DNA of 64,000 bases, from contig NC_045139.1 in the NCBI RefSeq assembly GCF_008831285.2, positions 5,678,704 through 5,742,703 on the forward strand, written 5' to 3'. A model generated the notes under the pieces. That model worked only from the letters and a program-made list of their open reading frames with translations, did not search any database and was not told the origin of the DNA. The translations under genes were made by a program, and so were the position numbers. Source of the DNA: Nymphaea colorata (taxonomy: Eukaryota > Streptophyta > Magnoliopsida > Nymphaeales > Nymphaeaceae). Below, piece after piece: positions 34,539 to 47,500 of the stretch (position 1 is its first letter; every line of letters begins with the position of its first letter).

Positions 34539-35029
34539 GTGAGCAGTAAAGGCTAACATCACTAAGCAGTTTCGTCACATACACACATAATTTATAAACC
34601 TAACGTTGACTTAGAACCAACATATGTTGAAGTATCTCAAACAATTTTGAGCGGCCTAGCCACAATATCCCTTTAGAAAATTTGTTCAAAAAAGCACTTC
34701 TATGGGAGATATCCGAAGCCTCTTACCTTCTTTTCTTGGACTGGTGTCTAGTGTTGTTGTTTCAGAATCAAGCGAAAAACAAACACCTATCAACTAAAAG
34801 TGTCGTGTATTCACTATTTATAGTTCAGAATAGTAGCATTCAAGAGAATTGGACTGGCAATTGAATTTTTACCAGCCTAGTTTCTGACCAATTACGTTAC
34901 GCCTCTCGGGCTTAAAAAGGCACCCTAAAAAAAAGGTTCGTAATTTATGTATTGTTTAATAAAATGCATACAGGTTTTCCCCCTCCAAGTTAGCATGTTT
35001 TCCTTAAAACACGATTAAGTTCATTACAG

Positions 35030-35476
35030 TAGGGGTGAACAACGAGTCGAACTACTTGAGCTCGACTTGTTAAAGCTTGACTCATGAATGAGTTCGAGCT
35101 GAGTCATTTCCTTAACGAGTCGAACTCGAGTTCATGATTCGACTCGTTCAAATAATTAAGTCGAGTTCGAGCTCAACACAAACTGCCGAGTCGAGCTCAA
35201 GCCTAATCGAGTTTGTCGAGCCTTAATCGAGTCGAGCTCAACACGTAACGATGAATACCATTTCTATTCAATCGAGTTTGTCGAGTATTAATCGAGTCGA
35301 GCTAGAGCTTAACAAGTAACAATGAATATCAATTCTATTCAGTCAAGTTTGTCGAGTCTTAATCGAGTCGAGTTCAAGCTGCTTCCGTCGAACTATTCTC
35401 GAGCTCGAGGTTTCATTAGTTGAGCTGAGCTTGAGCGGGCTGAACTCGGGCTCGACTCGGCTCGTGTTTACCCCTA
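35030..35476. mobile_element. hAT-like MITE of the GAGTCGAGCTCGAG family
   Basis: The 447-bp body is almost entirely degenerate GAGTCGAGCTCGAG and its complement. The left end TAGGGGTGAACAACGAGTCG pairs with the right end reverse-complemented, TAGGGGTAAACACGAGCCG. The flanks (CATTACAG and ATTAAGAG) are only partly alike, so the target duplication has decayed or the insertion is old. No coding capacity. Confidence 0.75.
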
Positions 35477-37000
35477 ATTAAGAGCGAGAGAATGAGAGAT
35501 AATAACTTATGCGATTAATTTTACGATATTATTGAATCACTACAATACGCAAAAAAATCACAAGATGAAAATTATTGACAAACGTGAGAACCAATAGTTA
35601 AAAGAAACAAAATTAACTTAAAGGGCATTCCAGTCTACTTTGGCTTTAAAGACAGCCAGACACTGAAAGAACGTGCTTTTGGTTAGTGGTACAAAAACTT
35701 AAACGTGTTGTTGATAATATAGAAACCTAATGTTTTTTATTGTTTTTCAAACTTCAGGTGTGTTAATTTTGAGAAATTTCCTTTTAAAGATGTCACTTTT
35801 TGTTTACGAAAATTCTCCCGTTCACATTTCCTCAAAAAGGTTTTTCACCACCTAATCTTTGGCCAGTTTTCTAAAATTAGAGACTTTCTTTTATGGTTAA
35901 AATAATATTAAACACTTGGAAGAAAATGGTATATATATATATGTTAGATTGCAAATTATTTAGATTTTTGGTTCAGCATGAAGAAAGTGTATACCCAAAA
36001 GTTGAGGTTATATGTAAAGCTTACGCTTAAGAGAGTTCCTCGTTAATAGTCCAAGGGATATAACAATGCAACACTTAATTGACAAGCGGTCAGTAACTTA
36101 AATATTAACAACAAAGGGAAACAAATAAGAGTTTTGGTCTCATAAGACACTAAGTAGAAGAAGTTTTCACACTCTCTTTTTTATAATCATAAGCTATAAA
36201 ATAGGAATGCATAATAAAATTTATGGATAAAAAGTCTTTTACATAAAAAAACAAGTCGTAAAAGCAAAACAGAATAATAAAATATAGAATACAACAATGT
36301 AATAAAGCCGAGTAAGAAAGTTGGGAGGGAACAAGTGAATAGACGGAACAACAGAATCACACAACAACAAGTGAAAAACTAACATGCCACAGAATCAGAC
36401 AAGTAAAACTACTATACTTGGGACGTATTCTCTCATTATCTCACTTCTCTTATATTGAATTAATTGTTTACGTATTCTCTCATTATCTCACTTCTCTTAT
36501 ATTGAATTATATCTTATATTGAATTATATTGAATTAATTGTTTAGATATTGAAGTCGGTAGACGTTCTTTTCCCAAGAAACTTCATCTTTGTTTTGTCCT
36601 TGTGGCTCTACCTCTTTAATGATGTTTGAAGAAGAAATATATTTAAATTAAATATAAATAAACCACTATCTTCTTAATTGTCGTGTGACCAATTCTCCAT
36701 ACAGTGACGCGTTTATTTTTGCCAACTCAACTTTAGAAATGTAAGAAGAGTTCTCAGCTTTTTCTTTTTGATTTGTTTCTTAACTGCGGCGTTGAAATAA
36801 AAAGAAACCTCAAATTTCAGACTTTTTTTTTTAAAGCCACTTTTTCTTTCTGAAGATCATAACAAATGGCAGGTTTCACCATTTCATCTCGACTAATTTT
36901 TAGATGTTAGAAACAACCGATGAAATGACAAGTTTTTCATTTCTTATAATTCCAATCAACAAAAAGTTGACGAGGCCTATTTCCATATTACTGGATAATG
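35477..37000. other. Gene-free spacer with a small tandem repeat
   Basis: AT-rich, stops in all frames; contains the 47-bp duplication at 36424-36517. No gene or RNA recognised. Confidence 0.5.
36424..36517. repeat. 47-bp tandem duplication
   Basis: Two units (36424-36470, 36471-36517) begin CGTATTCTCTCATTATCTCA. The second is followed by shorter ATATTGAATT repeats to about 36545. Confidence 0.85.
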
Positions 37001-37199
37001 TAGGGGTGGGTATCGGGCCGGGTCGGCTAGGTTTTCCTCGGCCCGAGTCAGCCCGTCGGGCCTGAAGCCCGAGCCCGGCCCGTAATATTGCTGGGTACCG
37101 TGCCGGGCCGGTCCACCCAAAATGAGGCCCAGCCTGGCCCATTTGGCGTGCTGACGCCCGATGGCCCGGCTCCCCTTCCGTCTCCCTCCCGGAGCGTAG

Positions 37200-37321
37200 G
37201 AGCCACCGCCGGACTTCAGCAGAGAGTGGAGAGGAGGAGAAAGAGGGAGATGGGGTGCAGGAGCCACCGCCGGACTTCAGCAGAGAGCGGAGAGGAGGAG
37301 AAAGAGGGAGATGGGGTGCAG
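37200..37321. repeat. 61-bp purine-rich tandem duplication
   Basis: Units start GAGCCACCGCCGGACTTCAG at 37200 and 37261, with one visible difference; a third partial start is at 37322. The sequence is GC/GA-rich, unlike the AT-rich neighbourhood, and may have come with the captured sequence. Confidence 0.92.
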
Positions 37322-37389
37322 GAGCCACCGCCGGGCTTCCCCTTCCCTCCGGCCTCCCCCTCCCGTCTCTCGACCCGGCTTCGTCGTGA

Positions 37390-37600
37390 CTGTCACAGCG
37401 TCCGGCAACCCAGTGGAGGAGAGGTTCGAGCTGCAGCCCAAGGAAGGGCTGGCCATCGTCAGCGGCACGTCCATCAGGGCAGCGATGGCGTGCCTAGTGT
37501 GCTACGACACGAACGTGGTAGCGGTGCTGGTGGAGCTGCTGTCCGCCATGTTCTGTGAGGTGATGTAGGGGAAGCCGGAGTTCGCCGACCTTATGGGAAG
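37390..37600 (+). pseudogene. PAL: Phenylalanine ammonia-lyase (PAL) coding fragment
   Basis: From 37425 the plus strand reads FELQPKEGLAIVSGT, then DTNVVAVLVELLSAMFCEVM, a TAG stop (37566-37568), then GKPEFADLM. PAL proteins have a near-identical run, FELQPKEGLALVNGT...LSE.LSA.FCEVMQGKPEF, so the stop replaces a Gln (CAG to TAG). Just before it, TVTASGNPV resembles the PAL segment holding the Ala-Ser-Gly that forms the MIO cofactor. In real PALs the two are separated by about 45 residues, so an internal deletion is implied; this second match is weaker. PAL converts phenylalanine to cinnamate at the entry to phenylpropanoid metabolism. The fragment is under 15% of the usual ~710 residues and cannot be functional as PAL. 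Confidence 0.82.
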
Positions 37601-38513
37601 GGGGGAAGGGGAAGGGGAAGGGGGAGGGAGACGGGAAGGGGGGAAGCGGGGAGGTAGTCGGCGGGCCGCCGCCGGGCCGGCCTCTCCGGCCCGGCCCGAC
37701 GCCAAGCCTTATAAGAATATCAAAGACGGTGATGTTACAAAAGGCAGGCCTCTAGATGAAATATTTTATTTTGCTTATCGTTTAACATGCCACCCTTTTT
37801 AGCCAAGATAATTTAAATCCCATCATATGTTATGCGCCATAATATATGATATGCTATAGCCATTTTGCATGACGAGGACAAAAATTTTAGCCATATTTAC
37901 AAAACTGGATCTTTCCTTGCTCATTTTTCTTCAGCTCTCATTTGCATGGTCCAAACGCTTGTGGTTTTCGCCTTGAAGTAGTTGCTGTTCGGATGCATGA
38001 AGCACTAAGTATGACGACGGCTTTTCATAACTATTTAGTGAGCTTAGAGATTTTTTGATTGTGTATACTCGATTTATTCCATTGATCTATGTTTAAACTT
38101 CAGGTTTTTTTTTTTTACAGCTTTTTTATTCGAATTTTCGCGCGTTTAACATGTTTGATTGCTAAAGCCACCATAAACCATCACTAAATAATAACCGTCA
38201 TTAATATTATAGTGACAGTTTTTTAATGACAACTTCTAAATTTTAAGCATTTGATAACATCTAGTAGTATTGAATCTTATATATATAATATTTTTTGTTC
38301 ATTATACACATTAGAAGATTTTTTTTTTAAAGATTTTTTTTCTTCCAAAGAATTTAAGCCCGTCAATTCCAATAAAGAGACTCACCAGCAACTCCAGTGC
38401 TGGACTGGAGAAGAACCAATCCCAATCATACAGTCTCATTCTAATCTTTTTGCACAAATGGCAGAAAAAGGGGAACGTGAGTGAGGGAGAAGGAGAAATA
38501 TGAAATGGTGTTG

Positions 38514-38665
38514 AGCAGTGGCAGAGCCACATGGTGACTGGTGTGGGCAACTGCACCAGCTTCACAAAGGTTATTTGTTTATATATATATATATATAGGT
38601 GCACCTAAAATTATAAAACTTATTGAATTATTGCCCCTCTCTAGTCAAAATTTCTGGCTCTGCTT
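38514..38665. repeat. Dispersed repeat with GTGGCAGAGCCA / TGGCTCTGC ends
   Basis: Left AGCAGTGGCAGAGCCACATG, right TTTCTGGCTCTGCTTGG: the ends are inverted copies of a GCAGAGCCA core around a short body with (TA)n. Related pieces lie near 39570-39650, 51570-51640 and 55225-55462. It is a common plant dispersed repeat; I cannot assign its class. Confidence 0.5.
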
Positions 38666-38866
38666 GGTGAGGAGAGAGGAAGAGGGCAGGAAGGGAGGAA
38701 GAAGGAGGGTGGGCTAAAAAGAGAGAAAGAAGAGAAAGAAACAATAGCGAGGAGGAGGGCGAATTGCAAGAGGTGGTTGGTGGAGTTCTGTCTCTGACCT
38801 GGTCGCTGGAGCTAGAAAAATTGACTGGAGGGCACTCGTTTATACATACTCATATCTAATGAAGCA

Positions 38867-38868
<2 letters not shown>

Positions 38869-38907
<39 letters not shown>
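38869..38907. repeat. (TA)n microsatellite
   Basis: About 19 TA units. Confidence 0.95.
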
Positions 38908-38909
<2 letters not shown>

Positions 38910-39160
38910 ATAAATGTTTAAAGATGCTCATTTAAAAAATAAAAAAAAATTAAGAGACTGGTATAGACAATTGCCCACACAATCACTAGATATGGTTTAC
39001 TATTATGAGGTAAACCACATGAAAGGTGCAAACATGGGGATATTTATACCTCATATTCCATCGTCCAGGTCTGCTCGTTGCGTTCTTTGTCCATTGTTTG
39101 AGTTTCCATAGAAATTTGAGACGTCCTATCCGTTCCTGACTGTTCCATACATATAAAATG

Positions 39161-39300
39161 TAAGGGTGGGCATCGGGCCGGTGAACCTGGCCCGGGCCCG
39201 GCCCGATAGCTTGGGTTGGCCTGGGCCCGGTCCGGTCCATTTGAAATTAAAAATTAATTTTTAATTATAAAATATTTTTTAAAAATATAAATTGTATTTA
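39161..39300. mobile_element. GGCCCGG-family MITE, right end missing
   Basis: Starts TAAGGGTGGGCATCGGGCCG, followed by GGCCCGG words and the same AT-rich core (TTTTTAATTATAAAATATTTTTT-like) as the copy at 6309. The right half is absent. It is truncated or internally recombined. Confidence 0.75.
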
Positions 39301-40068
39301 ATAACCTATCTGACAAATGCTATTAAAAACTCTCATAAAAAAACTTGTTATATTTCCTATGAGCTTTTCTTATAAAAAACTTGACATCTTTCTGACAAGC
39401 GTTTCTCATGTTAGAAGGAAACTATCCATTGGGTATTATTTTTTCATTACTATATATGTAAAATCTTTTACAATTTTTTTTTATACCAAAACTTTTTTTA
39501 GGGTGTGTTTGTTTCTTTAAATGAGAATGTTAAATATTTATTATTATTATATATATATATATATATACATATATATAAAAGTGCCCCATCAAATTTGAAT
39601 ATTTTTAAACAAGTGTTCCTCTAATCAATTTTTCTAGCTCCGCCATCTGCCATTGAGGTCCAACCTTCCATCCAACCTTGAATTCACAGTTTTTTACATG
39701 AAGATCTTTCAAAACAATTTTTTTTTAATGGAGCTTCGTATCTAAAACAACCTAAATGACACAAAAAATCAAAGTATTGCTTGTTTACTTGAGTCATGAC
39801 AATATTCAAATTGGTAATTCTGTTTAGATTTGGCACGGAATTTCTGTTTGCGTGTTTTTGTTAAGTTTTTTCTAATGAAGGCGGTGATGTGAAGAATTTG
39901 AAAACTTGAGCACATTATTGTAATACGCTCAAAACGTGATCCTGTTGCTGTGAATTTGTGAAATATTCTCGTGTATATTCGGATGGTTGCCCTAAAACCC
40001 CTCAAATCCCAGGGCTCTCTGAATCGATCTTCTTCCCTCTCTGTGTGTCCACCGCCCACCTTGTTCTA
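39301..40068. other. Promoter-side spacer of the HAS1-type helicase gene
   Basis: Contains a (TA)n tract at 39547-39577 and a GCTCCGCCA repeat piece near 39640. The last ~100 bases form the 5' UTR. No TATA box is clear. Confidence 0.45.
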
Positions 40069-41488
40069 ATGGAGGACGACCTCCAGAAGAAGATGAAAAA
40101 GGAGAAGAAGGACAAGAAGAAGAAGACTAAGAACGAGGATGAAAACGAGAACGAGATGCCCTCAAACATAAACGGTGACTTTGCTGCAGAAGCCACTCCT
40201 CCTGTGGAGGAGAAGAAGAAGAAGAGGAAGAAGGAGAAGGAGAAGGAGAAGAAGATGGCCGAGAACAAGGAGGTGGATGAAGTAGAGAAGAAGAAGAAGA
40301 AGAGGAAGAGGATGAGCCAAGGACAGCAGGAGGAAGAGGTGGAACTTGCGAGTGAGAGCGATGCCGAGGAGGAGGAGGAAGAAGAAGAGATGAAGGTGGA
40401 GGAAGATGCTAATAACGAGGGGCATTCAGAGGGCGAGGGAGCGGAGGAAACTGGCGAAGGTGCGAAGAAGCCAAAGACTGGTGGTGGTGGGTCGGGGATC
40501 ATGAGCTCATTGACGTTTGAGGCGTTGGAGCTGTCGGAACTCACAATGAAGGCGATTCAGGGGATGGGATTCAGCAATATGACGGAGGTAAGTGCTTATG
40601 TTTGCGGAATTGCGGTGGTTGTAAATCCTACTTTTGGAGGAAAGAATTCGTGTTCGGTTTTGAAGCACGCGGAAACTTTTATAGTTCTTGTGAACTGGAT
40701 AGTGCTTTGGTTTTCTTAGAATTCCGTTGTTATTGAAGTATAAGTTTAAACTTTAAATTATTGCTCACCGGATCTTTATCTCTTTTGTATTTTCAATTTT
40801 ATTATGTTATCCTGAAAACCTGGAACTTCAGCATTGAATGGCCCATGTGCTTGACGAGTTTTCCCATTACATTGGGTAATCTTGGATTTATTATTACAGA
40901 AGTAGGATACTTCACCATGTTTCAAGTGTCTAGTTTTCATCCTTTCAATAAGGAAAATTGTTTTATGGATTAGATGGAAGGACTTTGAACAAAAGAGAGG
41001 AATAAAATGAATGATGAAACATCATCTGCTTATAATTGTTATTAGAGAAAGTAAGCTTATGCTTTTGTGATCTAGTTTGTGCTACTGAATTTCTTGAGCA
41101 GTTGGTTATGTTGTGGAAGGGTAATCACCTGAACGTAGACACTGGGGAAGCAAGTCCTAAGGGGTTTAGCAATCTTTCCGGAATGTAATACCTAAAGCAA
41201 TTCCGTTAACAGGAAACTCATTGGAGTATGCCTCAATAACATTGGATGGAGATGGTATTCGACTAAAATGTGGTTCCAGATTTGATGTTCGTTTTCTAAA
41301 AACCAAACATTCAGTTAGCAGAATATACTACAGTGTTTTTACATCAGAATGACCTAACAATGTTGTACAAATCCATCATCATGCTATAATTACCTTTATA
41401 AGTAAGATGTATGTCACGTGGATGCAAGGTGCGGGTGCGGTGTGGCACATCCCAAAAAGATTGGGTGCGGGGGTGCAGCGAGGGTATG

Positions 41489-41525
<37 letters not shown>

Positions 41526-44500
41526 TCACAGTATATATATAATTATATGGTTGTCTATTAGTTTATTTTAACTTTTTTTTATACTTTTATTACCGTAAAT
41601 AAAGAAAAAGAGAGAGAGAGAGAAAAAAAGGGATTTTTTTTTTAAAGGGACTAACATAGGGTGTGGTTGGCGTGCGAGTCAGAGCCGTGACACAAGTGGA
41701 TGCAATGCTGGTGCTGCCGTGACGCAGGTGCAGCAATTTTTTTGAAGAGTCCATGTGACACTGAGTAAGATGCACCATTTTTGTGAAAGATGCCCCTTCA
41801 TTTGGTCGTTGAAATTGTATCTTGAAGGGCCTAGTTGGCACTATGCTACCTTCATTTTAATCTGCTAGAGGAGTTTCCTATCGTTATTGTGTCTTTTCTG
41901 TGTTCAGAAGTGGCCTTACTGGCCTATTGGCCCATTTCAATTTTATTTCCAAGCACATCGCGAATAGGCCCATCAAAGGGATATTGACCAACGTATGCTT
42001 AATTAATGTAATTTGTTCATAAGGGCAATATATGCAGCTATGCAACTGTAATTTTGTTTGTATTCTGTGCTCATTATTGTTGTTGGTGATGTTAACGTGT
42101 TCTTACAGATCCAAGCCAGGGCAATTCCAGAGTTGCTAAAAGGTTCCGATGTGGTTGGAGCTGCAAGAACAGGATCTGGGAAAACCCTTGCATTTCTGGT
42201 CCCAGCTGTGGAACTGTTGTATCACATCCATTTCACTCCACGCAATGGGACTGGGGTGATTATAGTTTGCCCTACAAGAGAACTTGCTATACAGGTATGT
42301 TCATGCATAAACATGGGGCACACTTATATAGCATGCGAGCTTTTATGTGTCTTTGAAATATTTGAAGCAATGATGTGAATAGCATTGAGAACGCGTGAGG
42401 CATTTCACATAAGCGTGAAGCAATGCATAAAATATAAGCCTCATAAATGCATCTTTGGAAAACATAAAAAATAAAATAAAAAGCAAATTAGAGTGTTTGA
42501 TCGCTTAATGAATGAAACATCAACTTGAGATAGTTAAAATGAGTGATAGGCCATTCAAATTTGTCACATAGAGCACGTAAAGCGTGGAATTCAAGTAAGT
42601 ACGATATTCCAGTTTGTCAAATAGAACACATAAAGCATGACAGTTCAATTAAATATGCACCATGGTTATACATTTCTGAGAATGTCCCACTAAGCATGAC
42701 AACTCTAGTACATAAAGTTTCACTAGAAATATAAAATATACAGATTTTTTACTAAGATATAAAACTGTTTCATCCAGAACGATACACACCTCTGCTTCCT
42801 TCCCCTCAACAAACCCCACCCAAAAAAAAAAATGTTGAGGCAACTCAAAGTCTAAAACAACTGTATCTCTCTTCATATTAAATGCACAATAATGTACATT
42901 TGATTGTGGGATAGAGTGATTGTCTGAGTTGTCCCAAACAGTAGTTGTCAGGATCTAATTTCACACACACACACACAAATCAGTACAACACAAACTTGCA
43001 CATGCACATCACATATCAACACTGCATGTAAGAACTAGTCCAACTCAAAGATTACAGAAAAACACTGCACATATGAAACGTCCAGATAAACTATGTATGT
43101 ATATTAAAAAGAAAGGGAAAAAGCAGGAAATAAAAGGAAAAAAAAAGTAATAAAGCTATAGCGGTAGAAAAAAAAAAAAGAAACATGACAAGGAAGCAAG
43201 AAAAGAACTGGAGATGCAAAGAAATGAGAACAAAATGTGATAGAAAAACAGGAAAATAAGGAAAAGTTGGAAAACAAGGAAAATGAGGGAAGTGAAACAA
43301 GCAAAAGATGGAAAAGGGAAAAACAAACGAGAGGAAAGGAAGAAAAAGAAGAAGGAGAAAAGGAAAAGAGGAAGATAGAAGAAAGGGAGAATCACCCCCA
43401 TAATGGCTGGAGACCTGTTTTGAGTAAGGACTGCCTAAAGGTCGTGCCCAATCCCCTTTCAACTACATTTTTCTCCCTTTAAATGTGTTCTCAAGTTGGT
43501 CAACTAACCATGTTCTGAAGCTCGCTCTTGATCCCTTAACTTCTCAAACACACACCATGGGGTGACGTGCATGCCTTGAGGCATATGAGGTGTGTGCATT
43601 ATGCTCTCCATGCCTTGGGTCTGCACATGAAGGCTTTTTCTGTATTAAATTGCCTTGAGAGGCACCTTTTTGCACCTTGGGGAGCAAAAGGAAAGACACC
43701 GGTTCCAAGTTTGTGGTTGCAAAAATCAAAGTTTTATCTTGTTACACATTCAGGAAACTGTCATATAGATAGGCATAGGCCATACCCTTCCTGTGCATCT
43801 TTTATTAAAAAATGTATGGAGAAACTTGGTGCAAGTTTTGCATTTTTATTCTTGGACTTGAAAGTTTTCCAGTTGACCATTTAGCCAGTCATAATAAGGT
43901 AATGGGTTAGAAGATCAATGGAACCTGTTTGCCTATTGGTAACAAGAAGCAAGGGGAAACCTATAGATGACATCCACTTTGGACAAATAGTTGCAGTTGT
44001 GTTACTCATCCATGCAACATGGTGCACTTGTTTTACAGTAGGAGGACATTTTAGATGCTGATACATGCAACATTCTCTGATCTTAAAATTGTGGATGAAC
44101 TGTATTAGACCATGCAACTAGAAATCGTGAGACTTCTTTGCTTTTTTTTTCACATATACTACGTGAATTTACTCACAACTAGAGTTAAGGACTCTGCTTC
44201 AAACCCATTTACTTTCTGTTATTCTTAGTCCTTGTAATGGTGAAAAATAAAACCAAGGCTACCTAAATAAATGTGAGCCCATCCATTTCTTTTTCAATTG
44301 CTTTATCTAACTTTATGTACAGAAAAATATATGTACATGCACTAACTTGGCGTTGTAATTATGCTAGTGTTTGCATGTTTTTATTTGATTGACAGATAGA
44401 TGTAGTCTTTGTGTTTGTATGATGTGTTCTCAATACTTTTTCTACTGCAGTTTCTTTTTCATTTCTGAGAAAATTCTAATAGAAACTGTAGGGAGTAGAG

Positions 44501-47500
44501 CTTCAATATATCTCTATGTCTTTATAGGAATAAATAATTACTACTAATATCTGTACTCATTATGACAGACCCACACTGTTGCAACAGAGCTTTTGTCACA
44601 CCACAAACAGACCCATGGTGTAATTTTTGGTGGGACTGCTTTAAGGGGAGAAAGAGAGCGCCTTGTGAAGGGTGTAAATCTTTTGGTTGCCACCCCTGGT
44701 AGACTCCGTGATCATCTTGAGAACACTCCGGGATTCTTATACAAAAATTTAAAGGTCAGCATTCTACATCCACTTTCATGTATACCAATTTATATATGTT
44801 GCTAGCAGATGGTGTCACAGGGATTTAATGGATTAGTTCCCCACTTCTTTTAGAGCAACTCTAACATTTAACCTTCTAAATTCATGGCATTTTATGGTCT
44901 CCTACACATTTCCTTGTTACTTTATCCTTTGCTGTAAAGGTTGTCCATCTAACAAGGCCTATAAACTGATGATGGAATTGTACGCATTTCATAATTCATT
45001 CATAATGTTTCTTTCTTGATAAGCACAACCTGAAGTTGAAACTTTTCCTAGTAATTTCTAGTTCTCATGAAAACATTAGAAAACCTTCCTGATCTTATAG
45101 GGGTTATATCTTGGGTTACCTCTGTGGGAGTAAGGTTGCTATTTCCATCTGAATCCCAAAATGTGGTCATGTTTTACATACATGTTAGCATCACAATTGC
45201 TTTCCTTGTTTAGGTTCTCTCTACTTATATTGCTATTTTTGCTTCTGTTGTTTGTTTTATGTGCTAGTGTAATTGAGAGACTGATAGCTTTCTGTTTTAG
45301 AATGACCCTTATGTACAGTTGTTTTTTTTTTATGGCTCAAATAAAAATGAATATCCGATACCTTTTTTTTTGGTTCCCTGCAGGAAGGGTAGTTATCGTG
45401 TATATGGTCAATTGTTGGTTCTTCTTTATATCAGTACTGGCATGTAGATTAGGATATACTTTTTCTCCCTTCTGTTCTTCTGCTGCTGTTTTTGCATTTT
45501 ATATTCTTGCACTTCTCTCTCTCTTGTTGCATTACTAATCTCAAATTTGTCAATGCTCCAGTGTCTTATAATTGATGAAGCTGACCGTATACTGGATCCT
45601 AATTTTGAAGAGGATATGAGAAAGATTCTTTCAATTCTTCCGAAGGTATGTGGTCTACTTTAGTGTTTTCACTTGGAAAAACTGTATTCAATTAGGACAA
45701 GCTGAGAGTTTCTATTGCCTGATCCAAGTCTGAATGTTAATCCAATTGTGTATGTGCTGATCAATGATCTGTAAATTTTGAGGCCATCGGTTTGTAAATT
45801 CTTGAGTAGTAAAGAGTCTAATGCCCTCAGATTGCTTTCTGAATGTTTTTAGTGAGATGGACCAGGTATACCTTTGATATTACAAGCTGCTATTTAAGGT
45901 CAAAGTACTTATTTGGCAACCACTATAATTTCAAATCCTTTAGTCAAGTTGTCTTGTACGGCTATAGGTAGATATCCTGAATATGTTTGTACTTTGTATG
46001 CACACATACAATTGTATGCATGTAAGCTCATATGTCTGCCATGCTTTCATGTGGACAGTTGACACTTGACACCTTAGTACATGGATGTACCAAAACACCA
46101 AGTCTTTTACGAGCCTAGTTTAGCATCAAACAGTCAGCTGATTATTTGTTTTCCCTTTTTAGACAAATGCTTGGAATCTGATTCTTGTCAAATTACATGG
46201 AGTGGTTTTATTATTTATGACATTACGGGTTCATTCCTGCTGCAATCTTATGTTTTCCTTATCTTGTTCAATACTTCAATATTGGATTTCGTCTTTTTGT
46301 GTAATCCTTGACACAGTCTACCAATCGATACAACATTCATCTGTGTTGGCCATAAAAAATAAATTTTTAACTAAAAATTAGAAAAGAATTCATTTTTAAA
46401 ATCCTTTATGCAAATATTGGTCTCTAAAATCTTATATATGGCTCAGATTGGCCCCATATTGGTTGATAATAGAAAAGGTCCTTTCTTGCTCATGCATCGT
46501 TATGGTGAGGGGCTGACACCATGAGCATCAGCTGATATTGGCCAATAATGAACAATGGTTCTCACCTTTAAGCCGTGAAAGAAAACTGTGTTTGTTGGGG
46601 TGCATATTTAATAAATATATCAGTAAAATTGGCATAACCTCGTAGCTATCCTTCTCAAGGTTGAAAGTTTGAGATGCAAGTAGTTTAGTCTTGTTTCCTT
46701 TTTGTTTTTTGCATTTATTTTGGACCAAACCATCAGCATTAGGTGAAATTTCTTGCATCTATTTTAGAATACGTCATCTTTATTACGCACTATTTCTAAG
46801 AGTTACCCCCTGTTTGCAACTTGCAGAAAAGGCAAACTGTCCTCTTCTCTGCTACTCAGACCAAAAAGGTTTGTTATACTTAGATGGAAGTTTGTGGTCG
46901 TTGAACATTTGATGTCAGTGGGATACTTAATTGTTGATGATTTGTGACAGGTTGCGGACCTTGTACGTTTGTCCTTTCAGTCCACACCTAAATATATTGG
47001 TGTTGATGATGGGAGAGTGAAGGTACATGTTGGCATGAGTTGCTTGGCAAAGTTCTGCTTTCCTTTACCTTTCTTTGTTCACTTAATTCACTGAGCAATT
47101 TATTTTGTGCTAGGCCACCGCTGAAAATTTGCAACAGGGATATTGTGTGGTGCCTTGTGCAAAAAGATTCGTTCTACTATACTCTTTCTTGAAGAGAAAT
47201 ATGTCAAAGAAGGTTATGGTTTTCTTCTCTTCTTGCAACTCAGTCAAGTTCTATGCAGATCTACTCAAATACATTAATATTGAGTGCTTCGATATTCATG
47301 GAAAACAAAAGCAACAAAGAAGAACTACTACATTCTTTGACTTCTGCAAGGCGCAAAAGGGCTTTCTTTTGTGTACAAATGTTGCTGCCAGGGGACTTGA
47401 TATCCCTTCAGTGGTTAGTTGTTTGATCTTTCAGCAGTTATTTCTATTAGTATTAGGTACCAGATGTTGAGTTAGACACTTGTTTATTTGCTGAACTTTT

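Larger units (their letters stand above)
33691..35029. other. Gene-free spacer
   Basis: Contains the 3' UTR of the upstream gene, a CT-rich run at 33809-33836, a repeat fragment (33930-34077) and a (TA)n tract. No gene seen. Confidence 0.5.
37001..37711. mobile_element. GGCCCGG-family hAT-like element carrying a captured PAL gene fragment
   Basis: The left end TAGGGGTGGGTATCGGGCCG and the right end reverse-complemented TAAGGCTTGGCGTCGGGCCG match the ends of the MITE at 6309-6566. Both subterminal parts are built of GGCCCGG words. Between them lies GC-rich foreign sequence: a duplicated 61-bp purine-rich block (37200-37321) and a piece of a phenylalanine ammonia-lyase coding region (about 37390-37600). 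Flanking octamers GGATAATG and TAAGAATA match at only four positions, so the target duplication is not intact. This looks like gene-fragment capture by a non-autonomous hAT-type element (Pack-type). The alternative, two adjacent partial elements flanking a duplicated PAL segment, cannot be excluded. Confidence 0.7.
37712..39160. other. Gene-free, repeat-bearing spacer
   Basis: Holds the repeat at 38514-38665, a (TA)n tract and purine-rich runs at 38660-38770. No exon recognised. Confidence 0.5.

Noticed and set aside
35030-35476. Simple satellite interpretation of the GAGTCGAG block
   Set aside because: It has defined inverted ends (TAGGGGTGAACA / TGTTTACCCCTA), so an element is the better reading.
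36900-37705. Several Pro/Arg/Gly-rich frames in the GGCCCGG element
   Set aside because: Generated by GC-rich repeat words; only the PAL-frame match is meaningful.
40002-40544. Minus-strand Ser/Phe-rich frame of 180 codons
   Set aside because: It is the complement of the Lys/Glu-rich HAS1 N-terminus (AAG/GAG codons).
43091-43482. Phe/Leu-rich and Lys/Glu-rich frames in HAS1 intron 2
   Set aside because: Artefacts of a purine-rich low-complexity tract inside an intron.
45161-45538. 125-codon very hydrophobic plus-strand frame
   Set aside because: Lies in HAS1 intron 3; T-rich intron sequence makes chance hydrophobic frames, and there is no conserved pattern.
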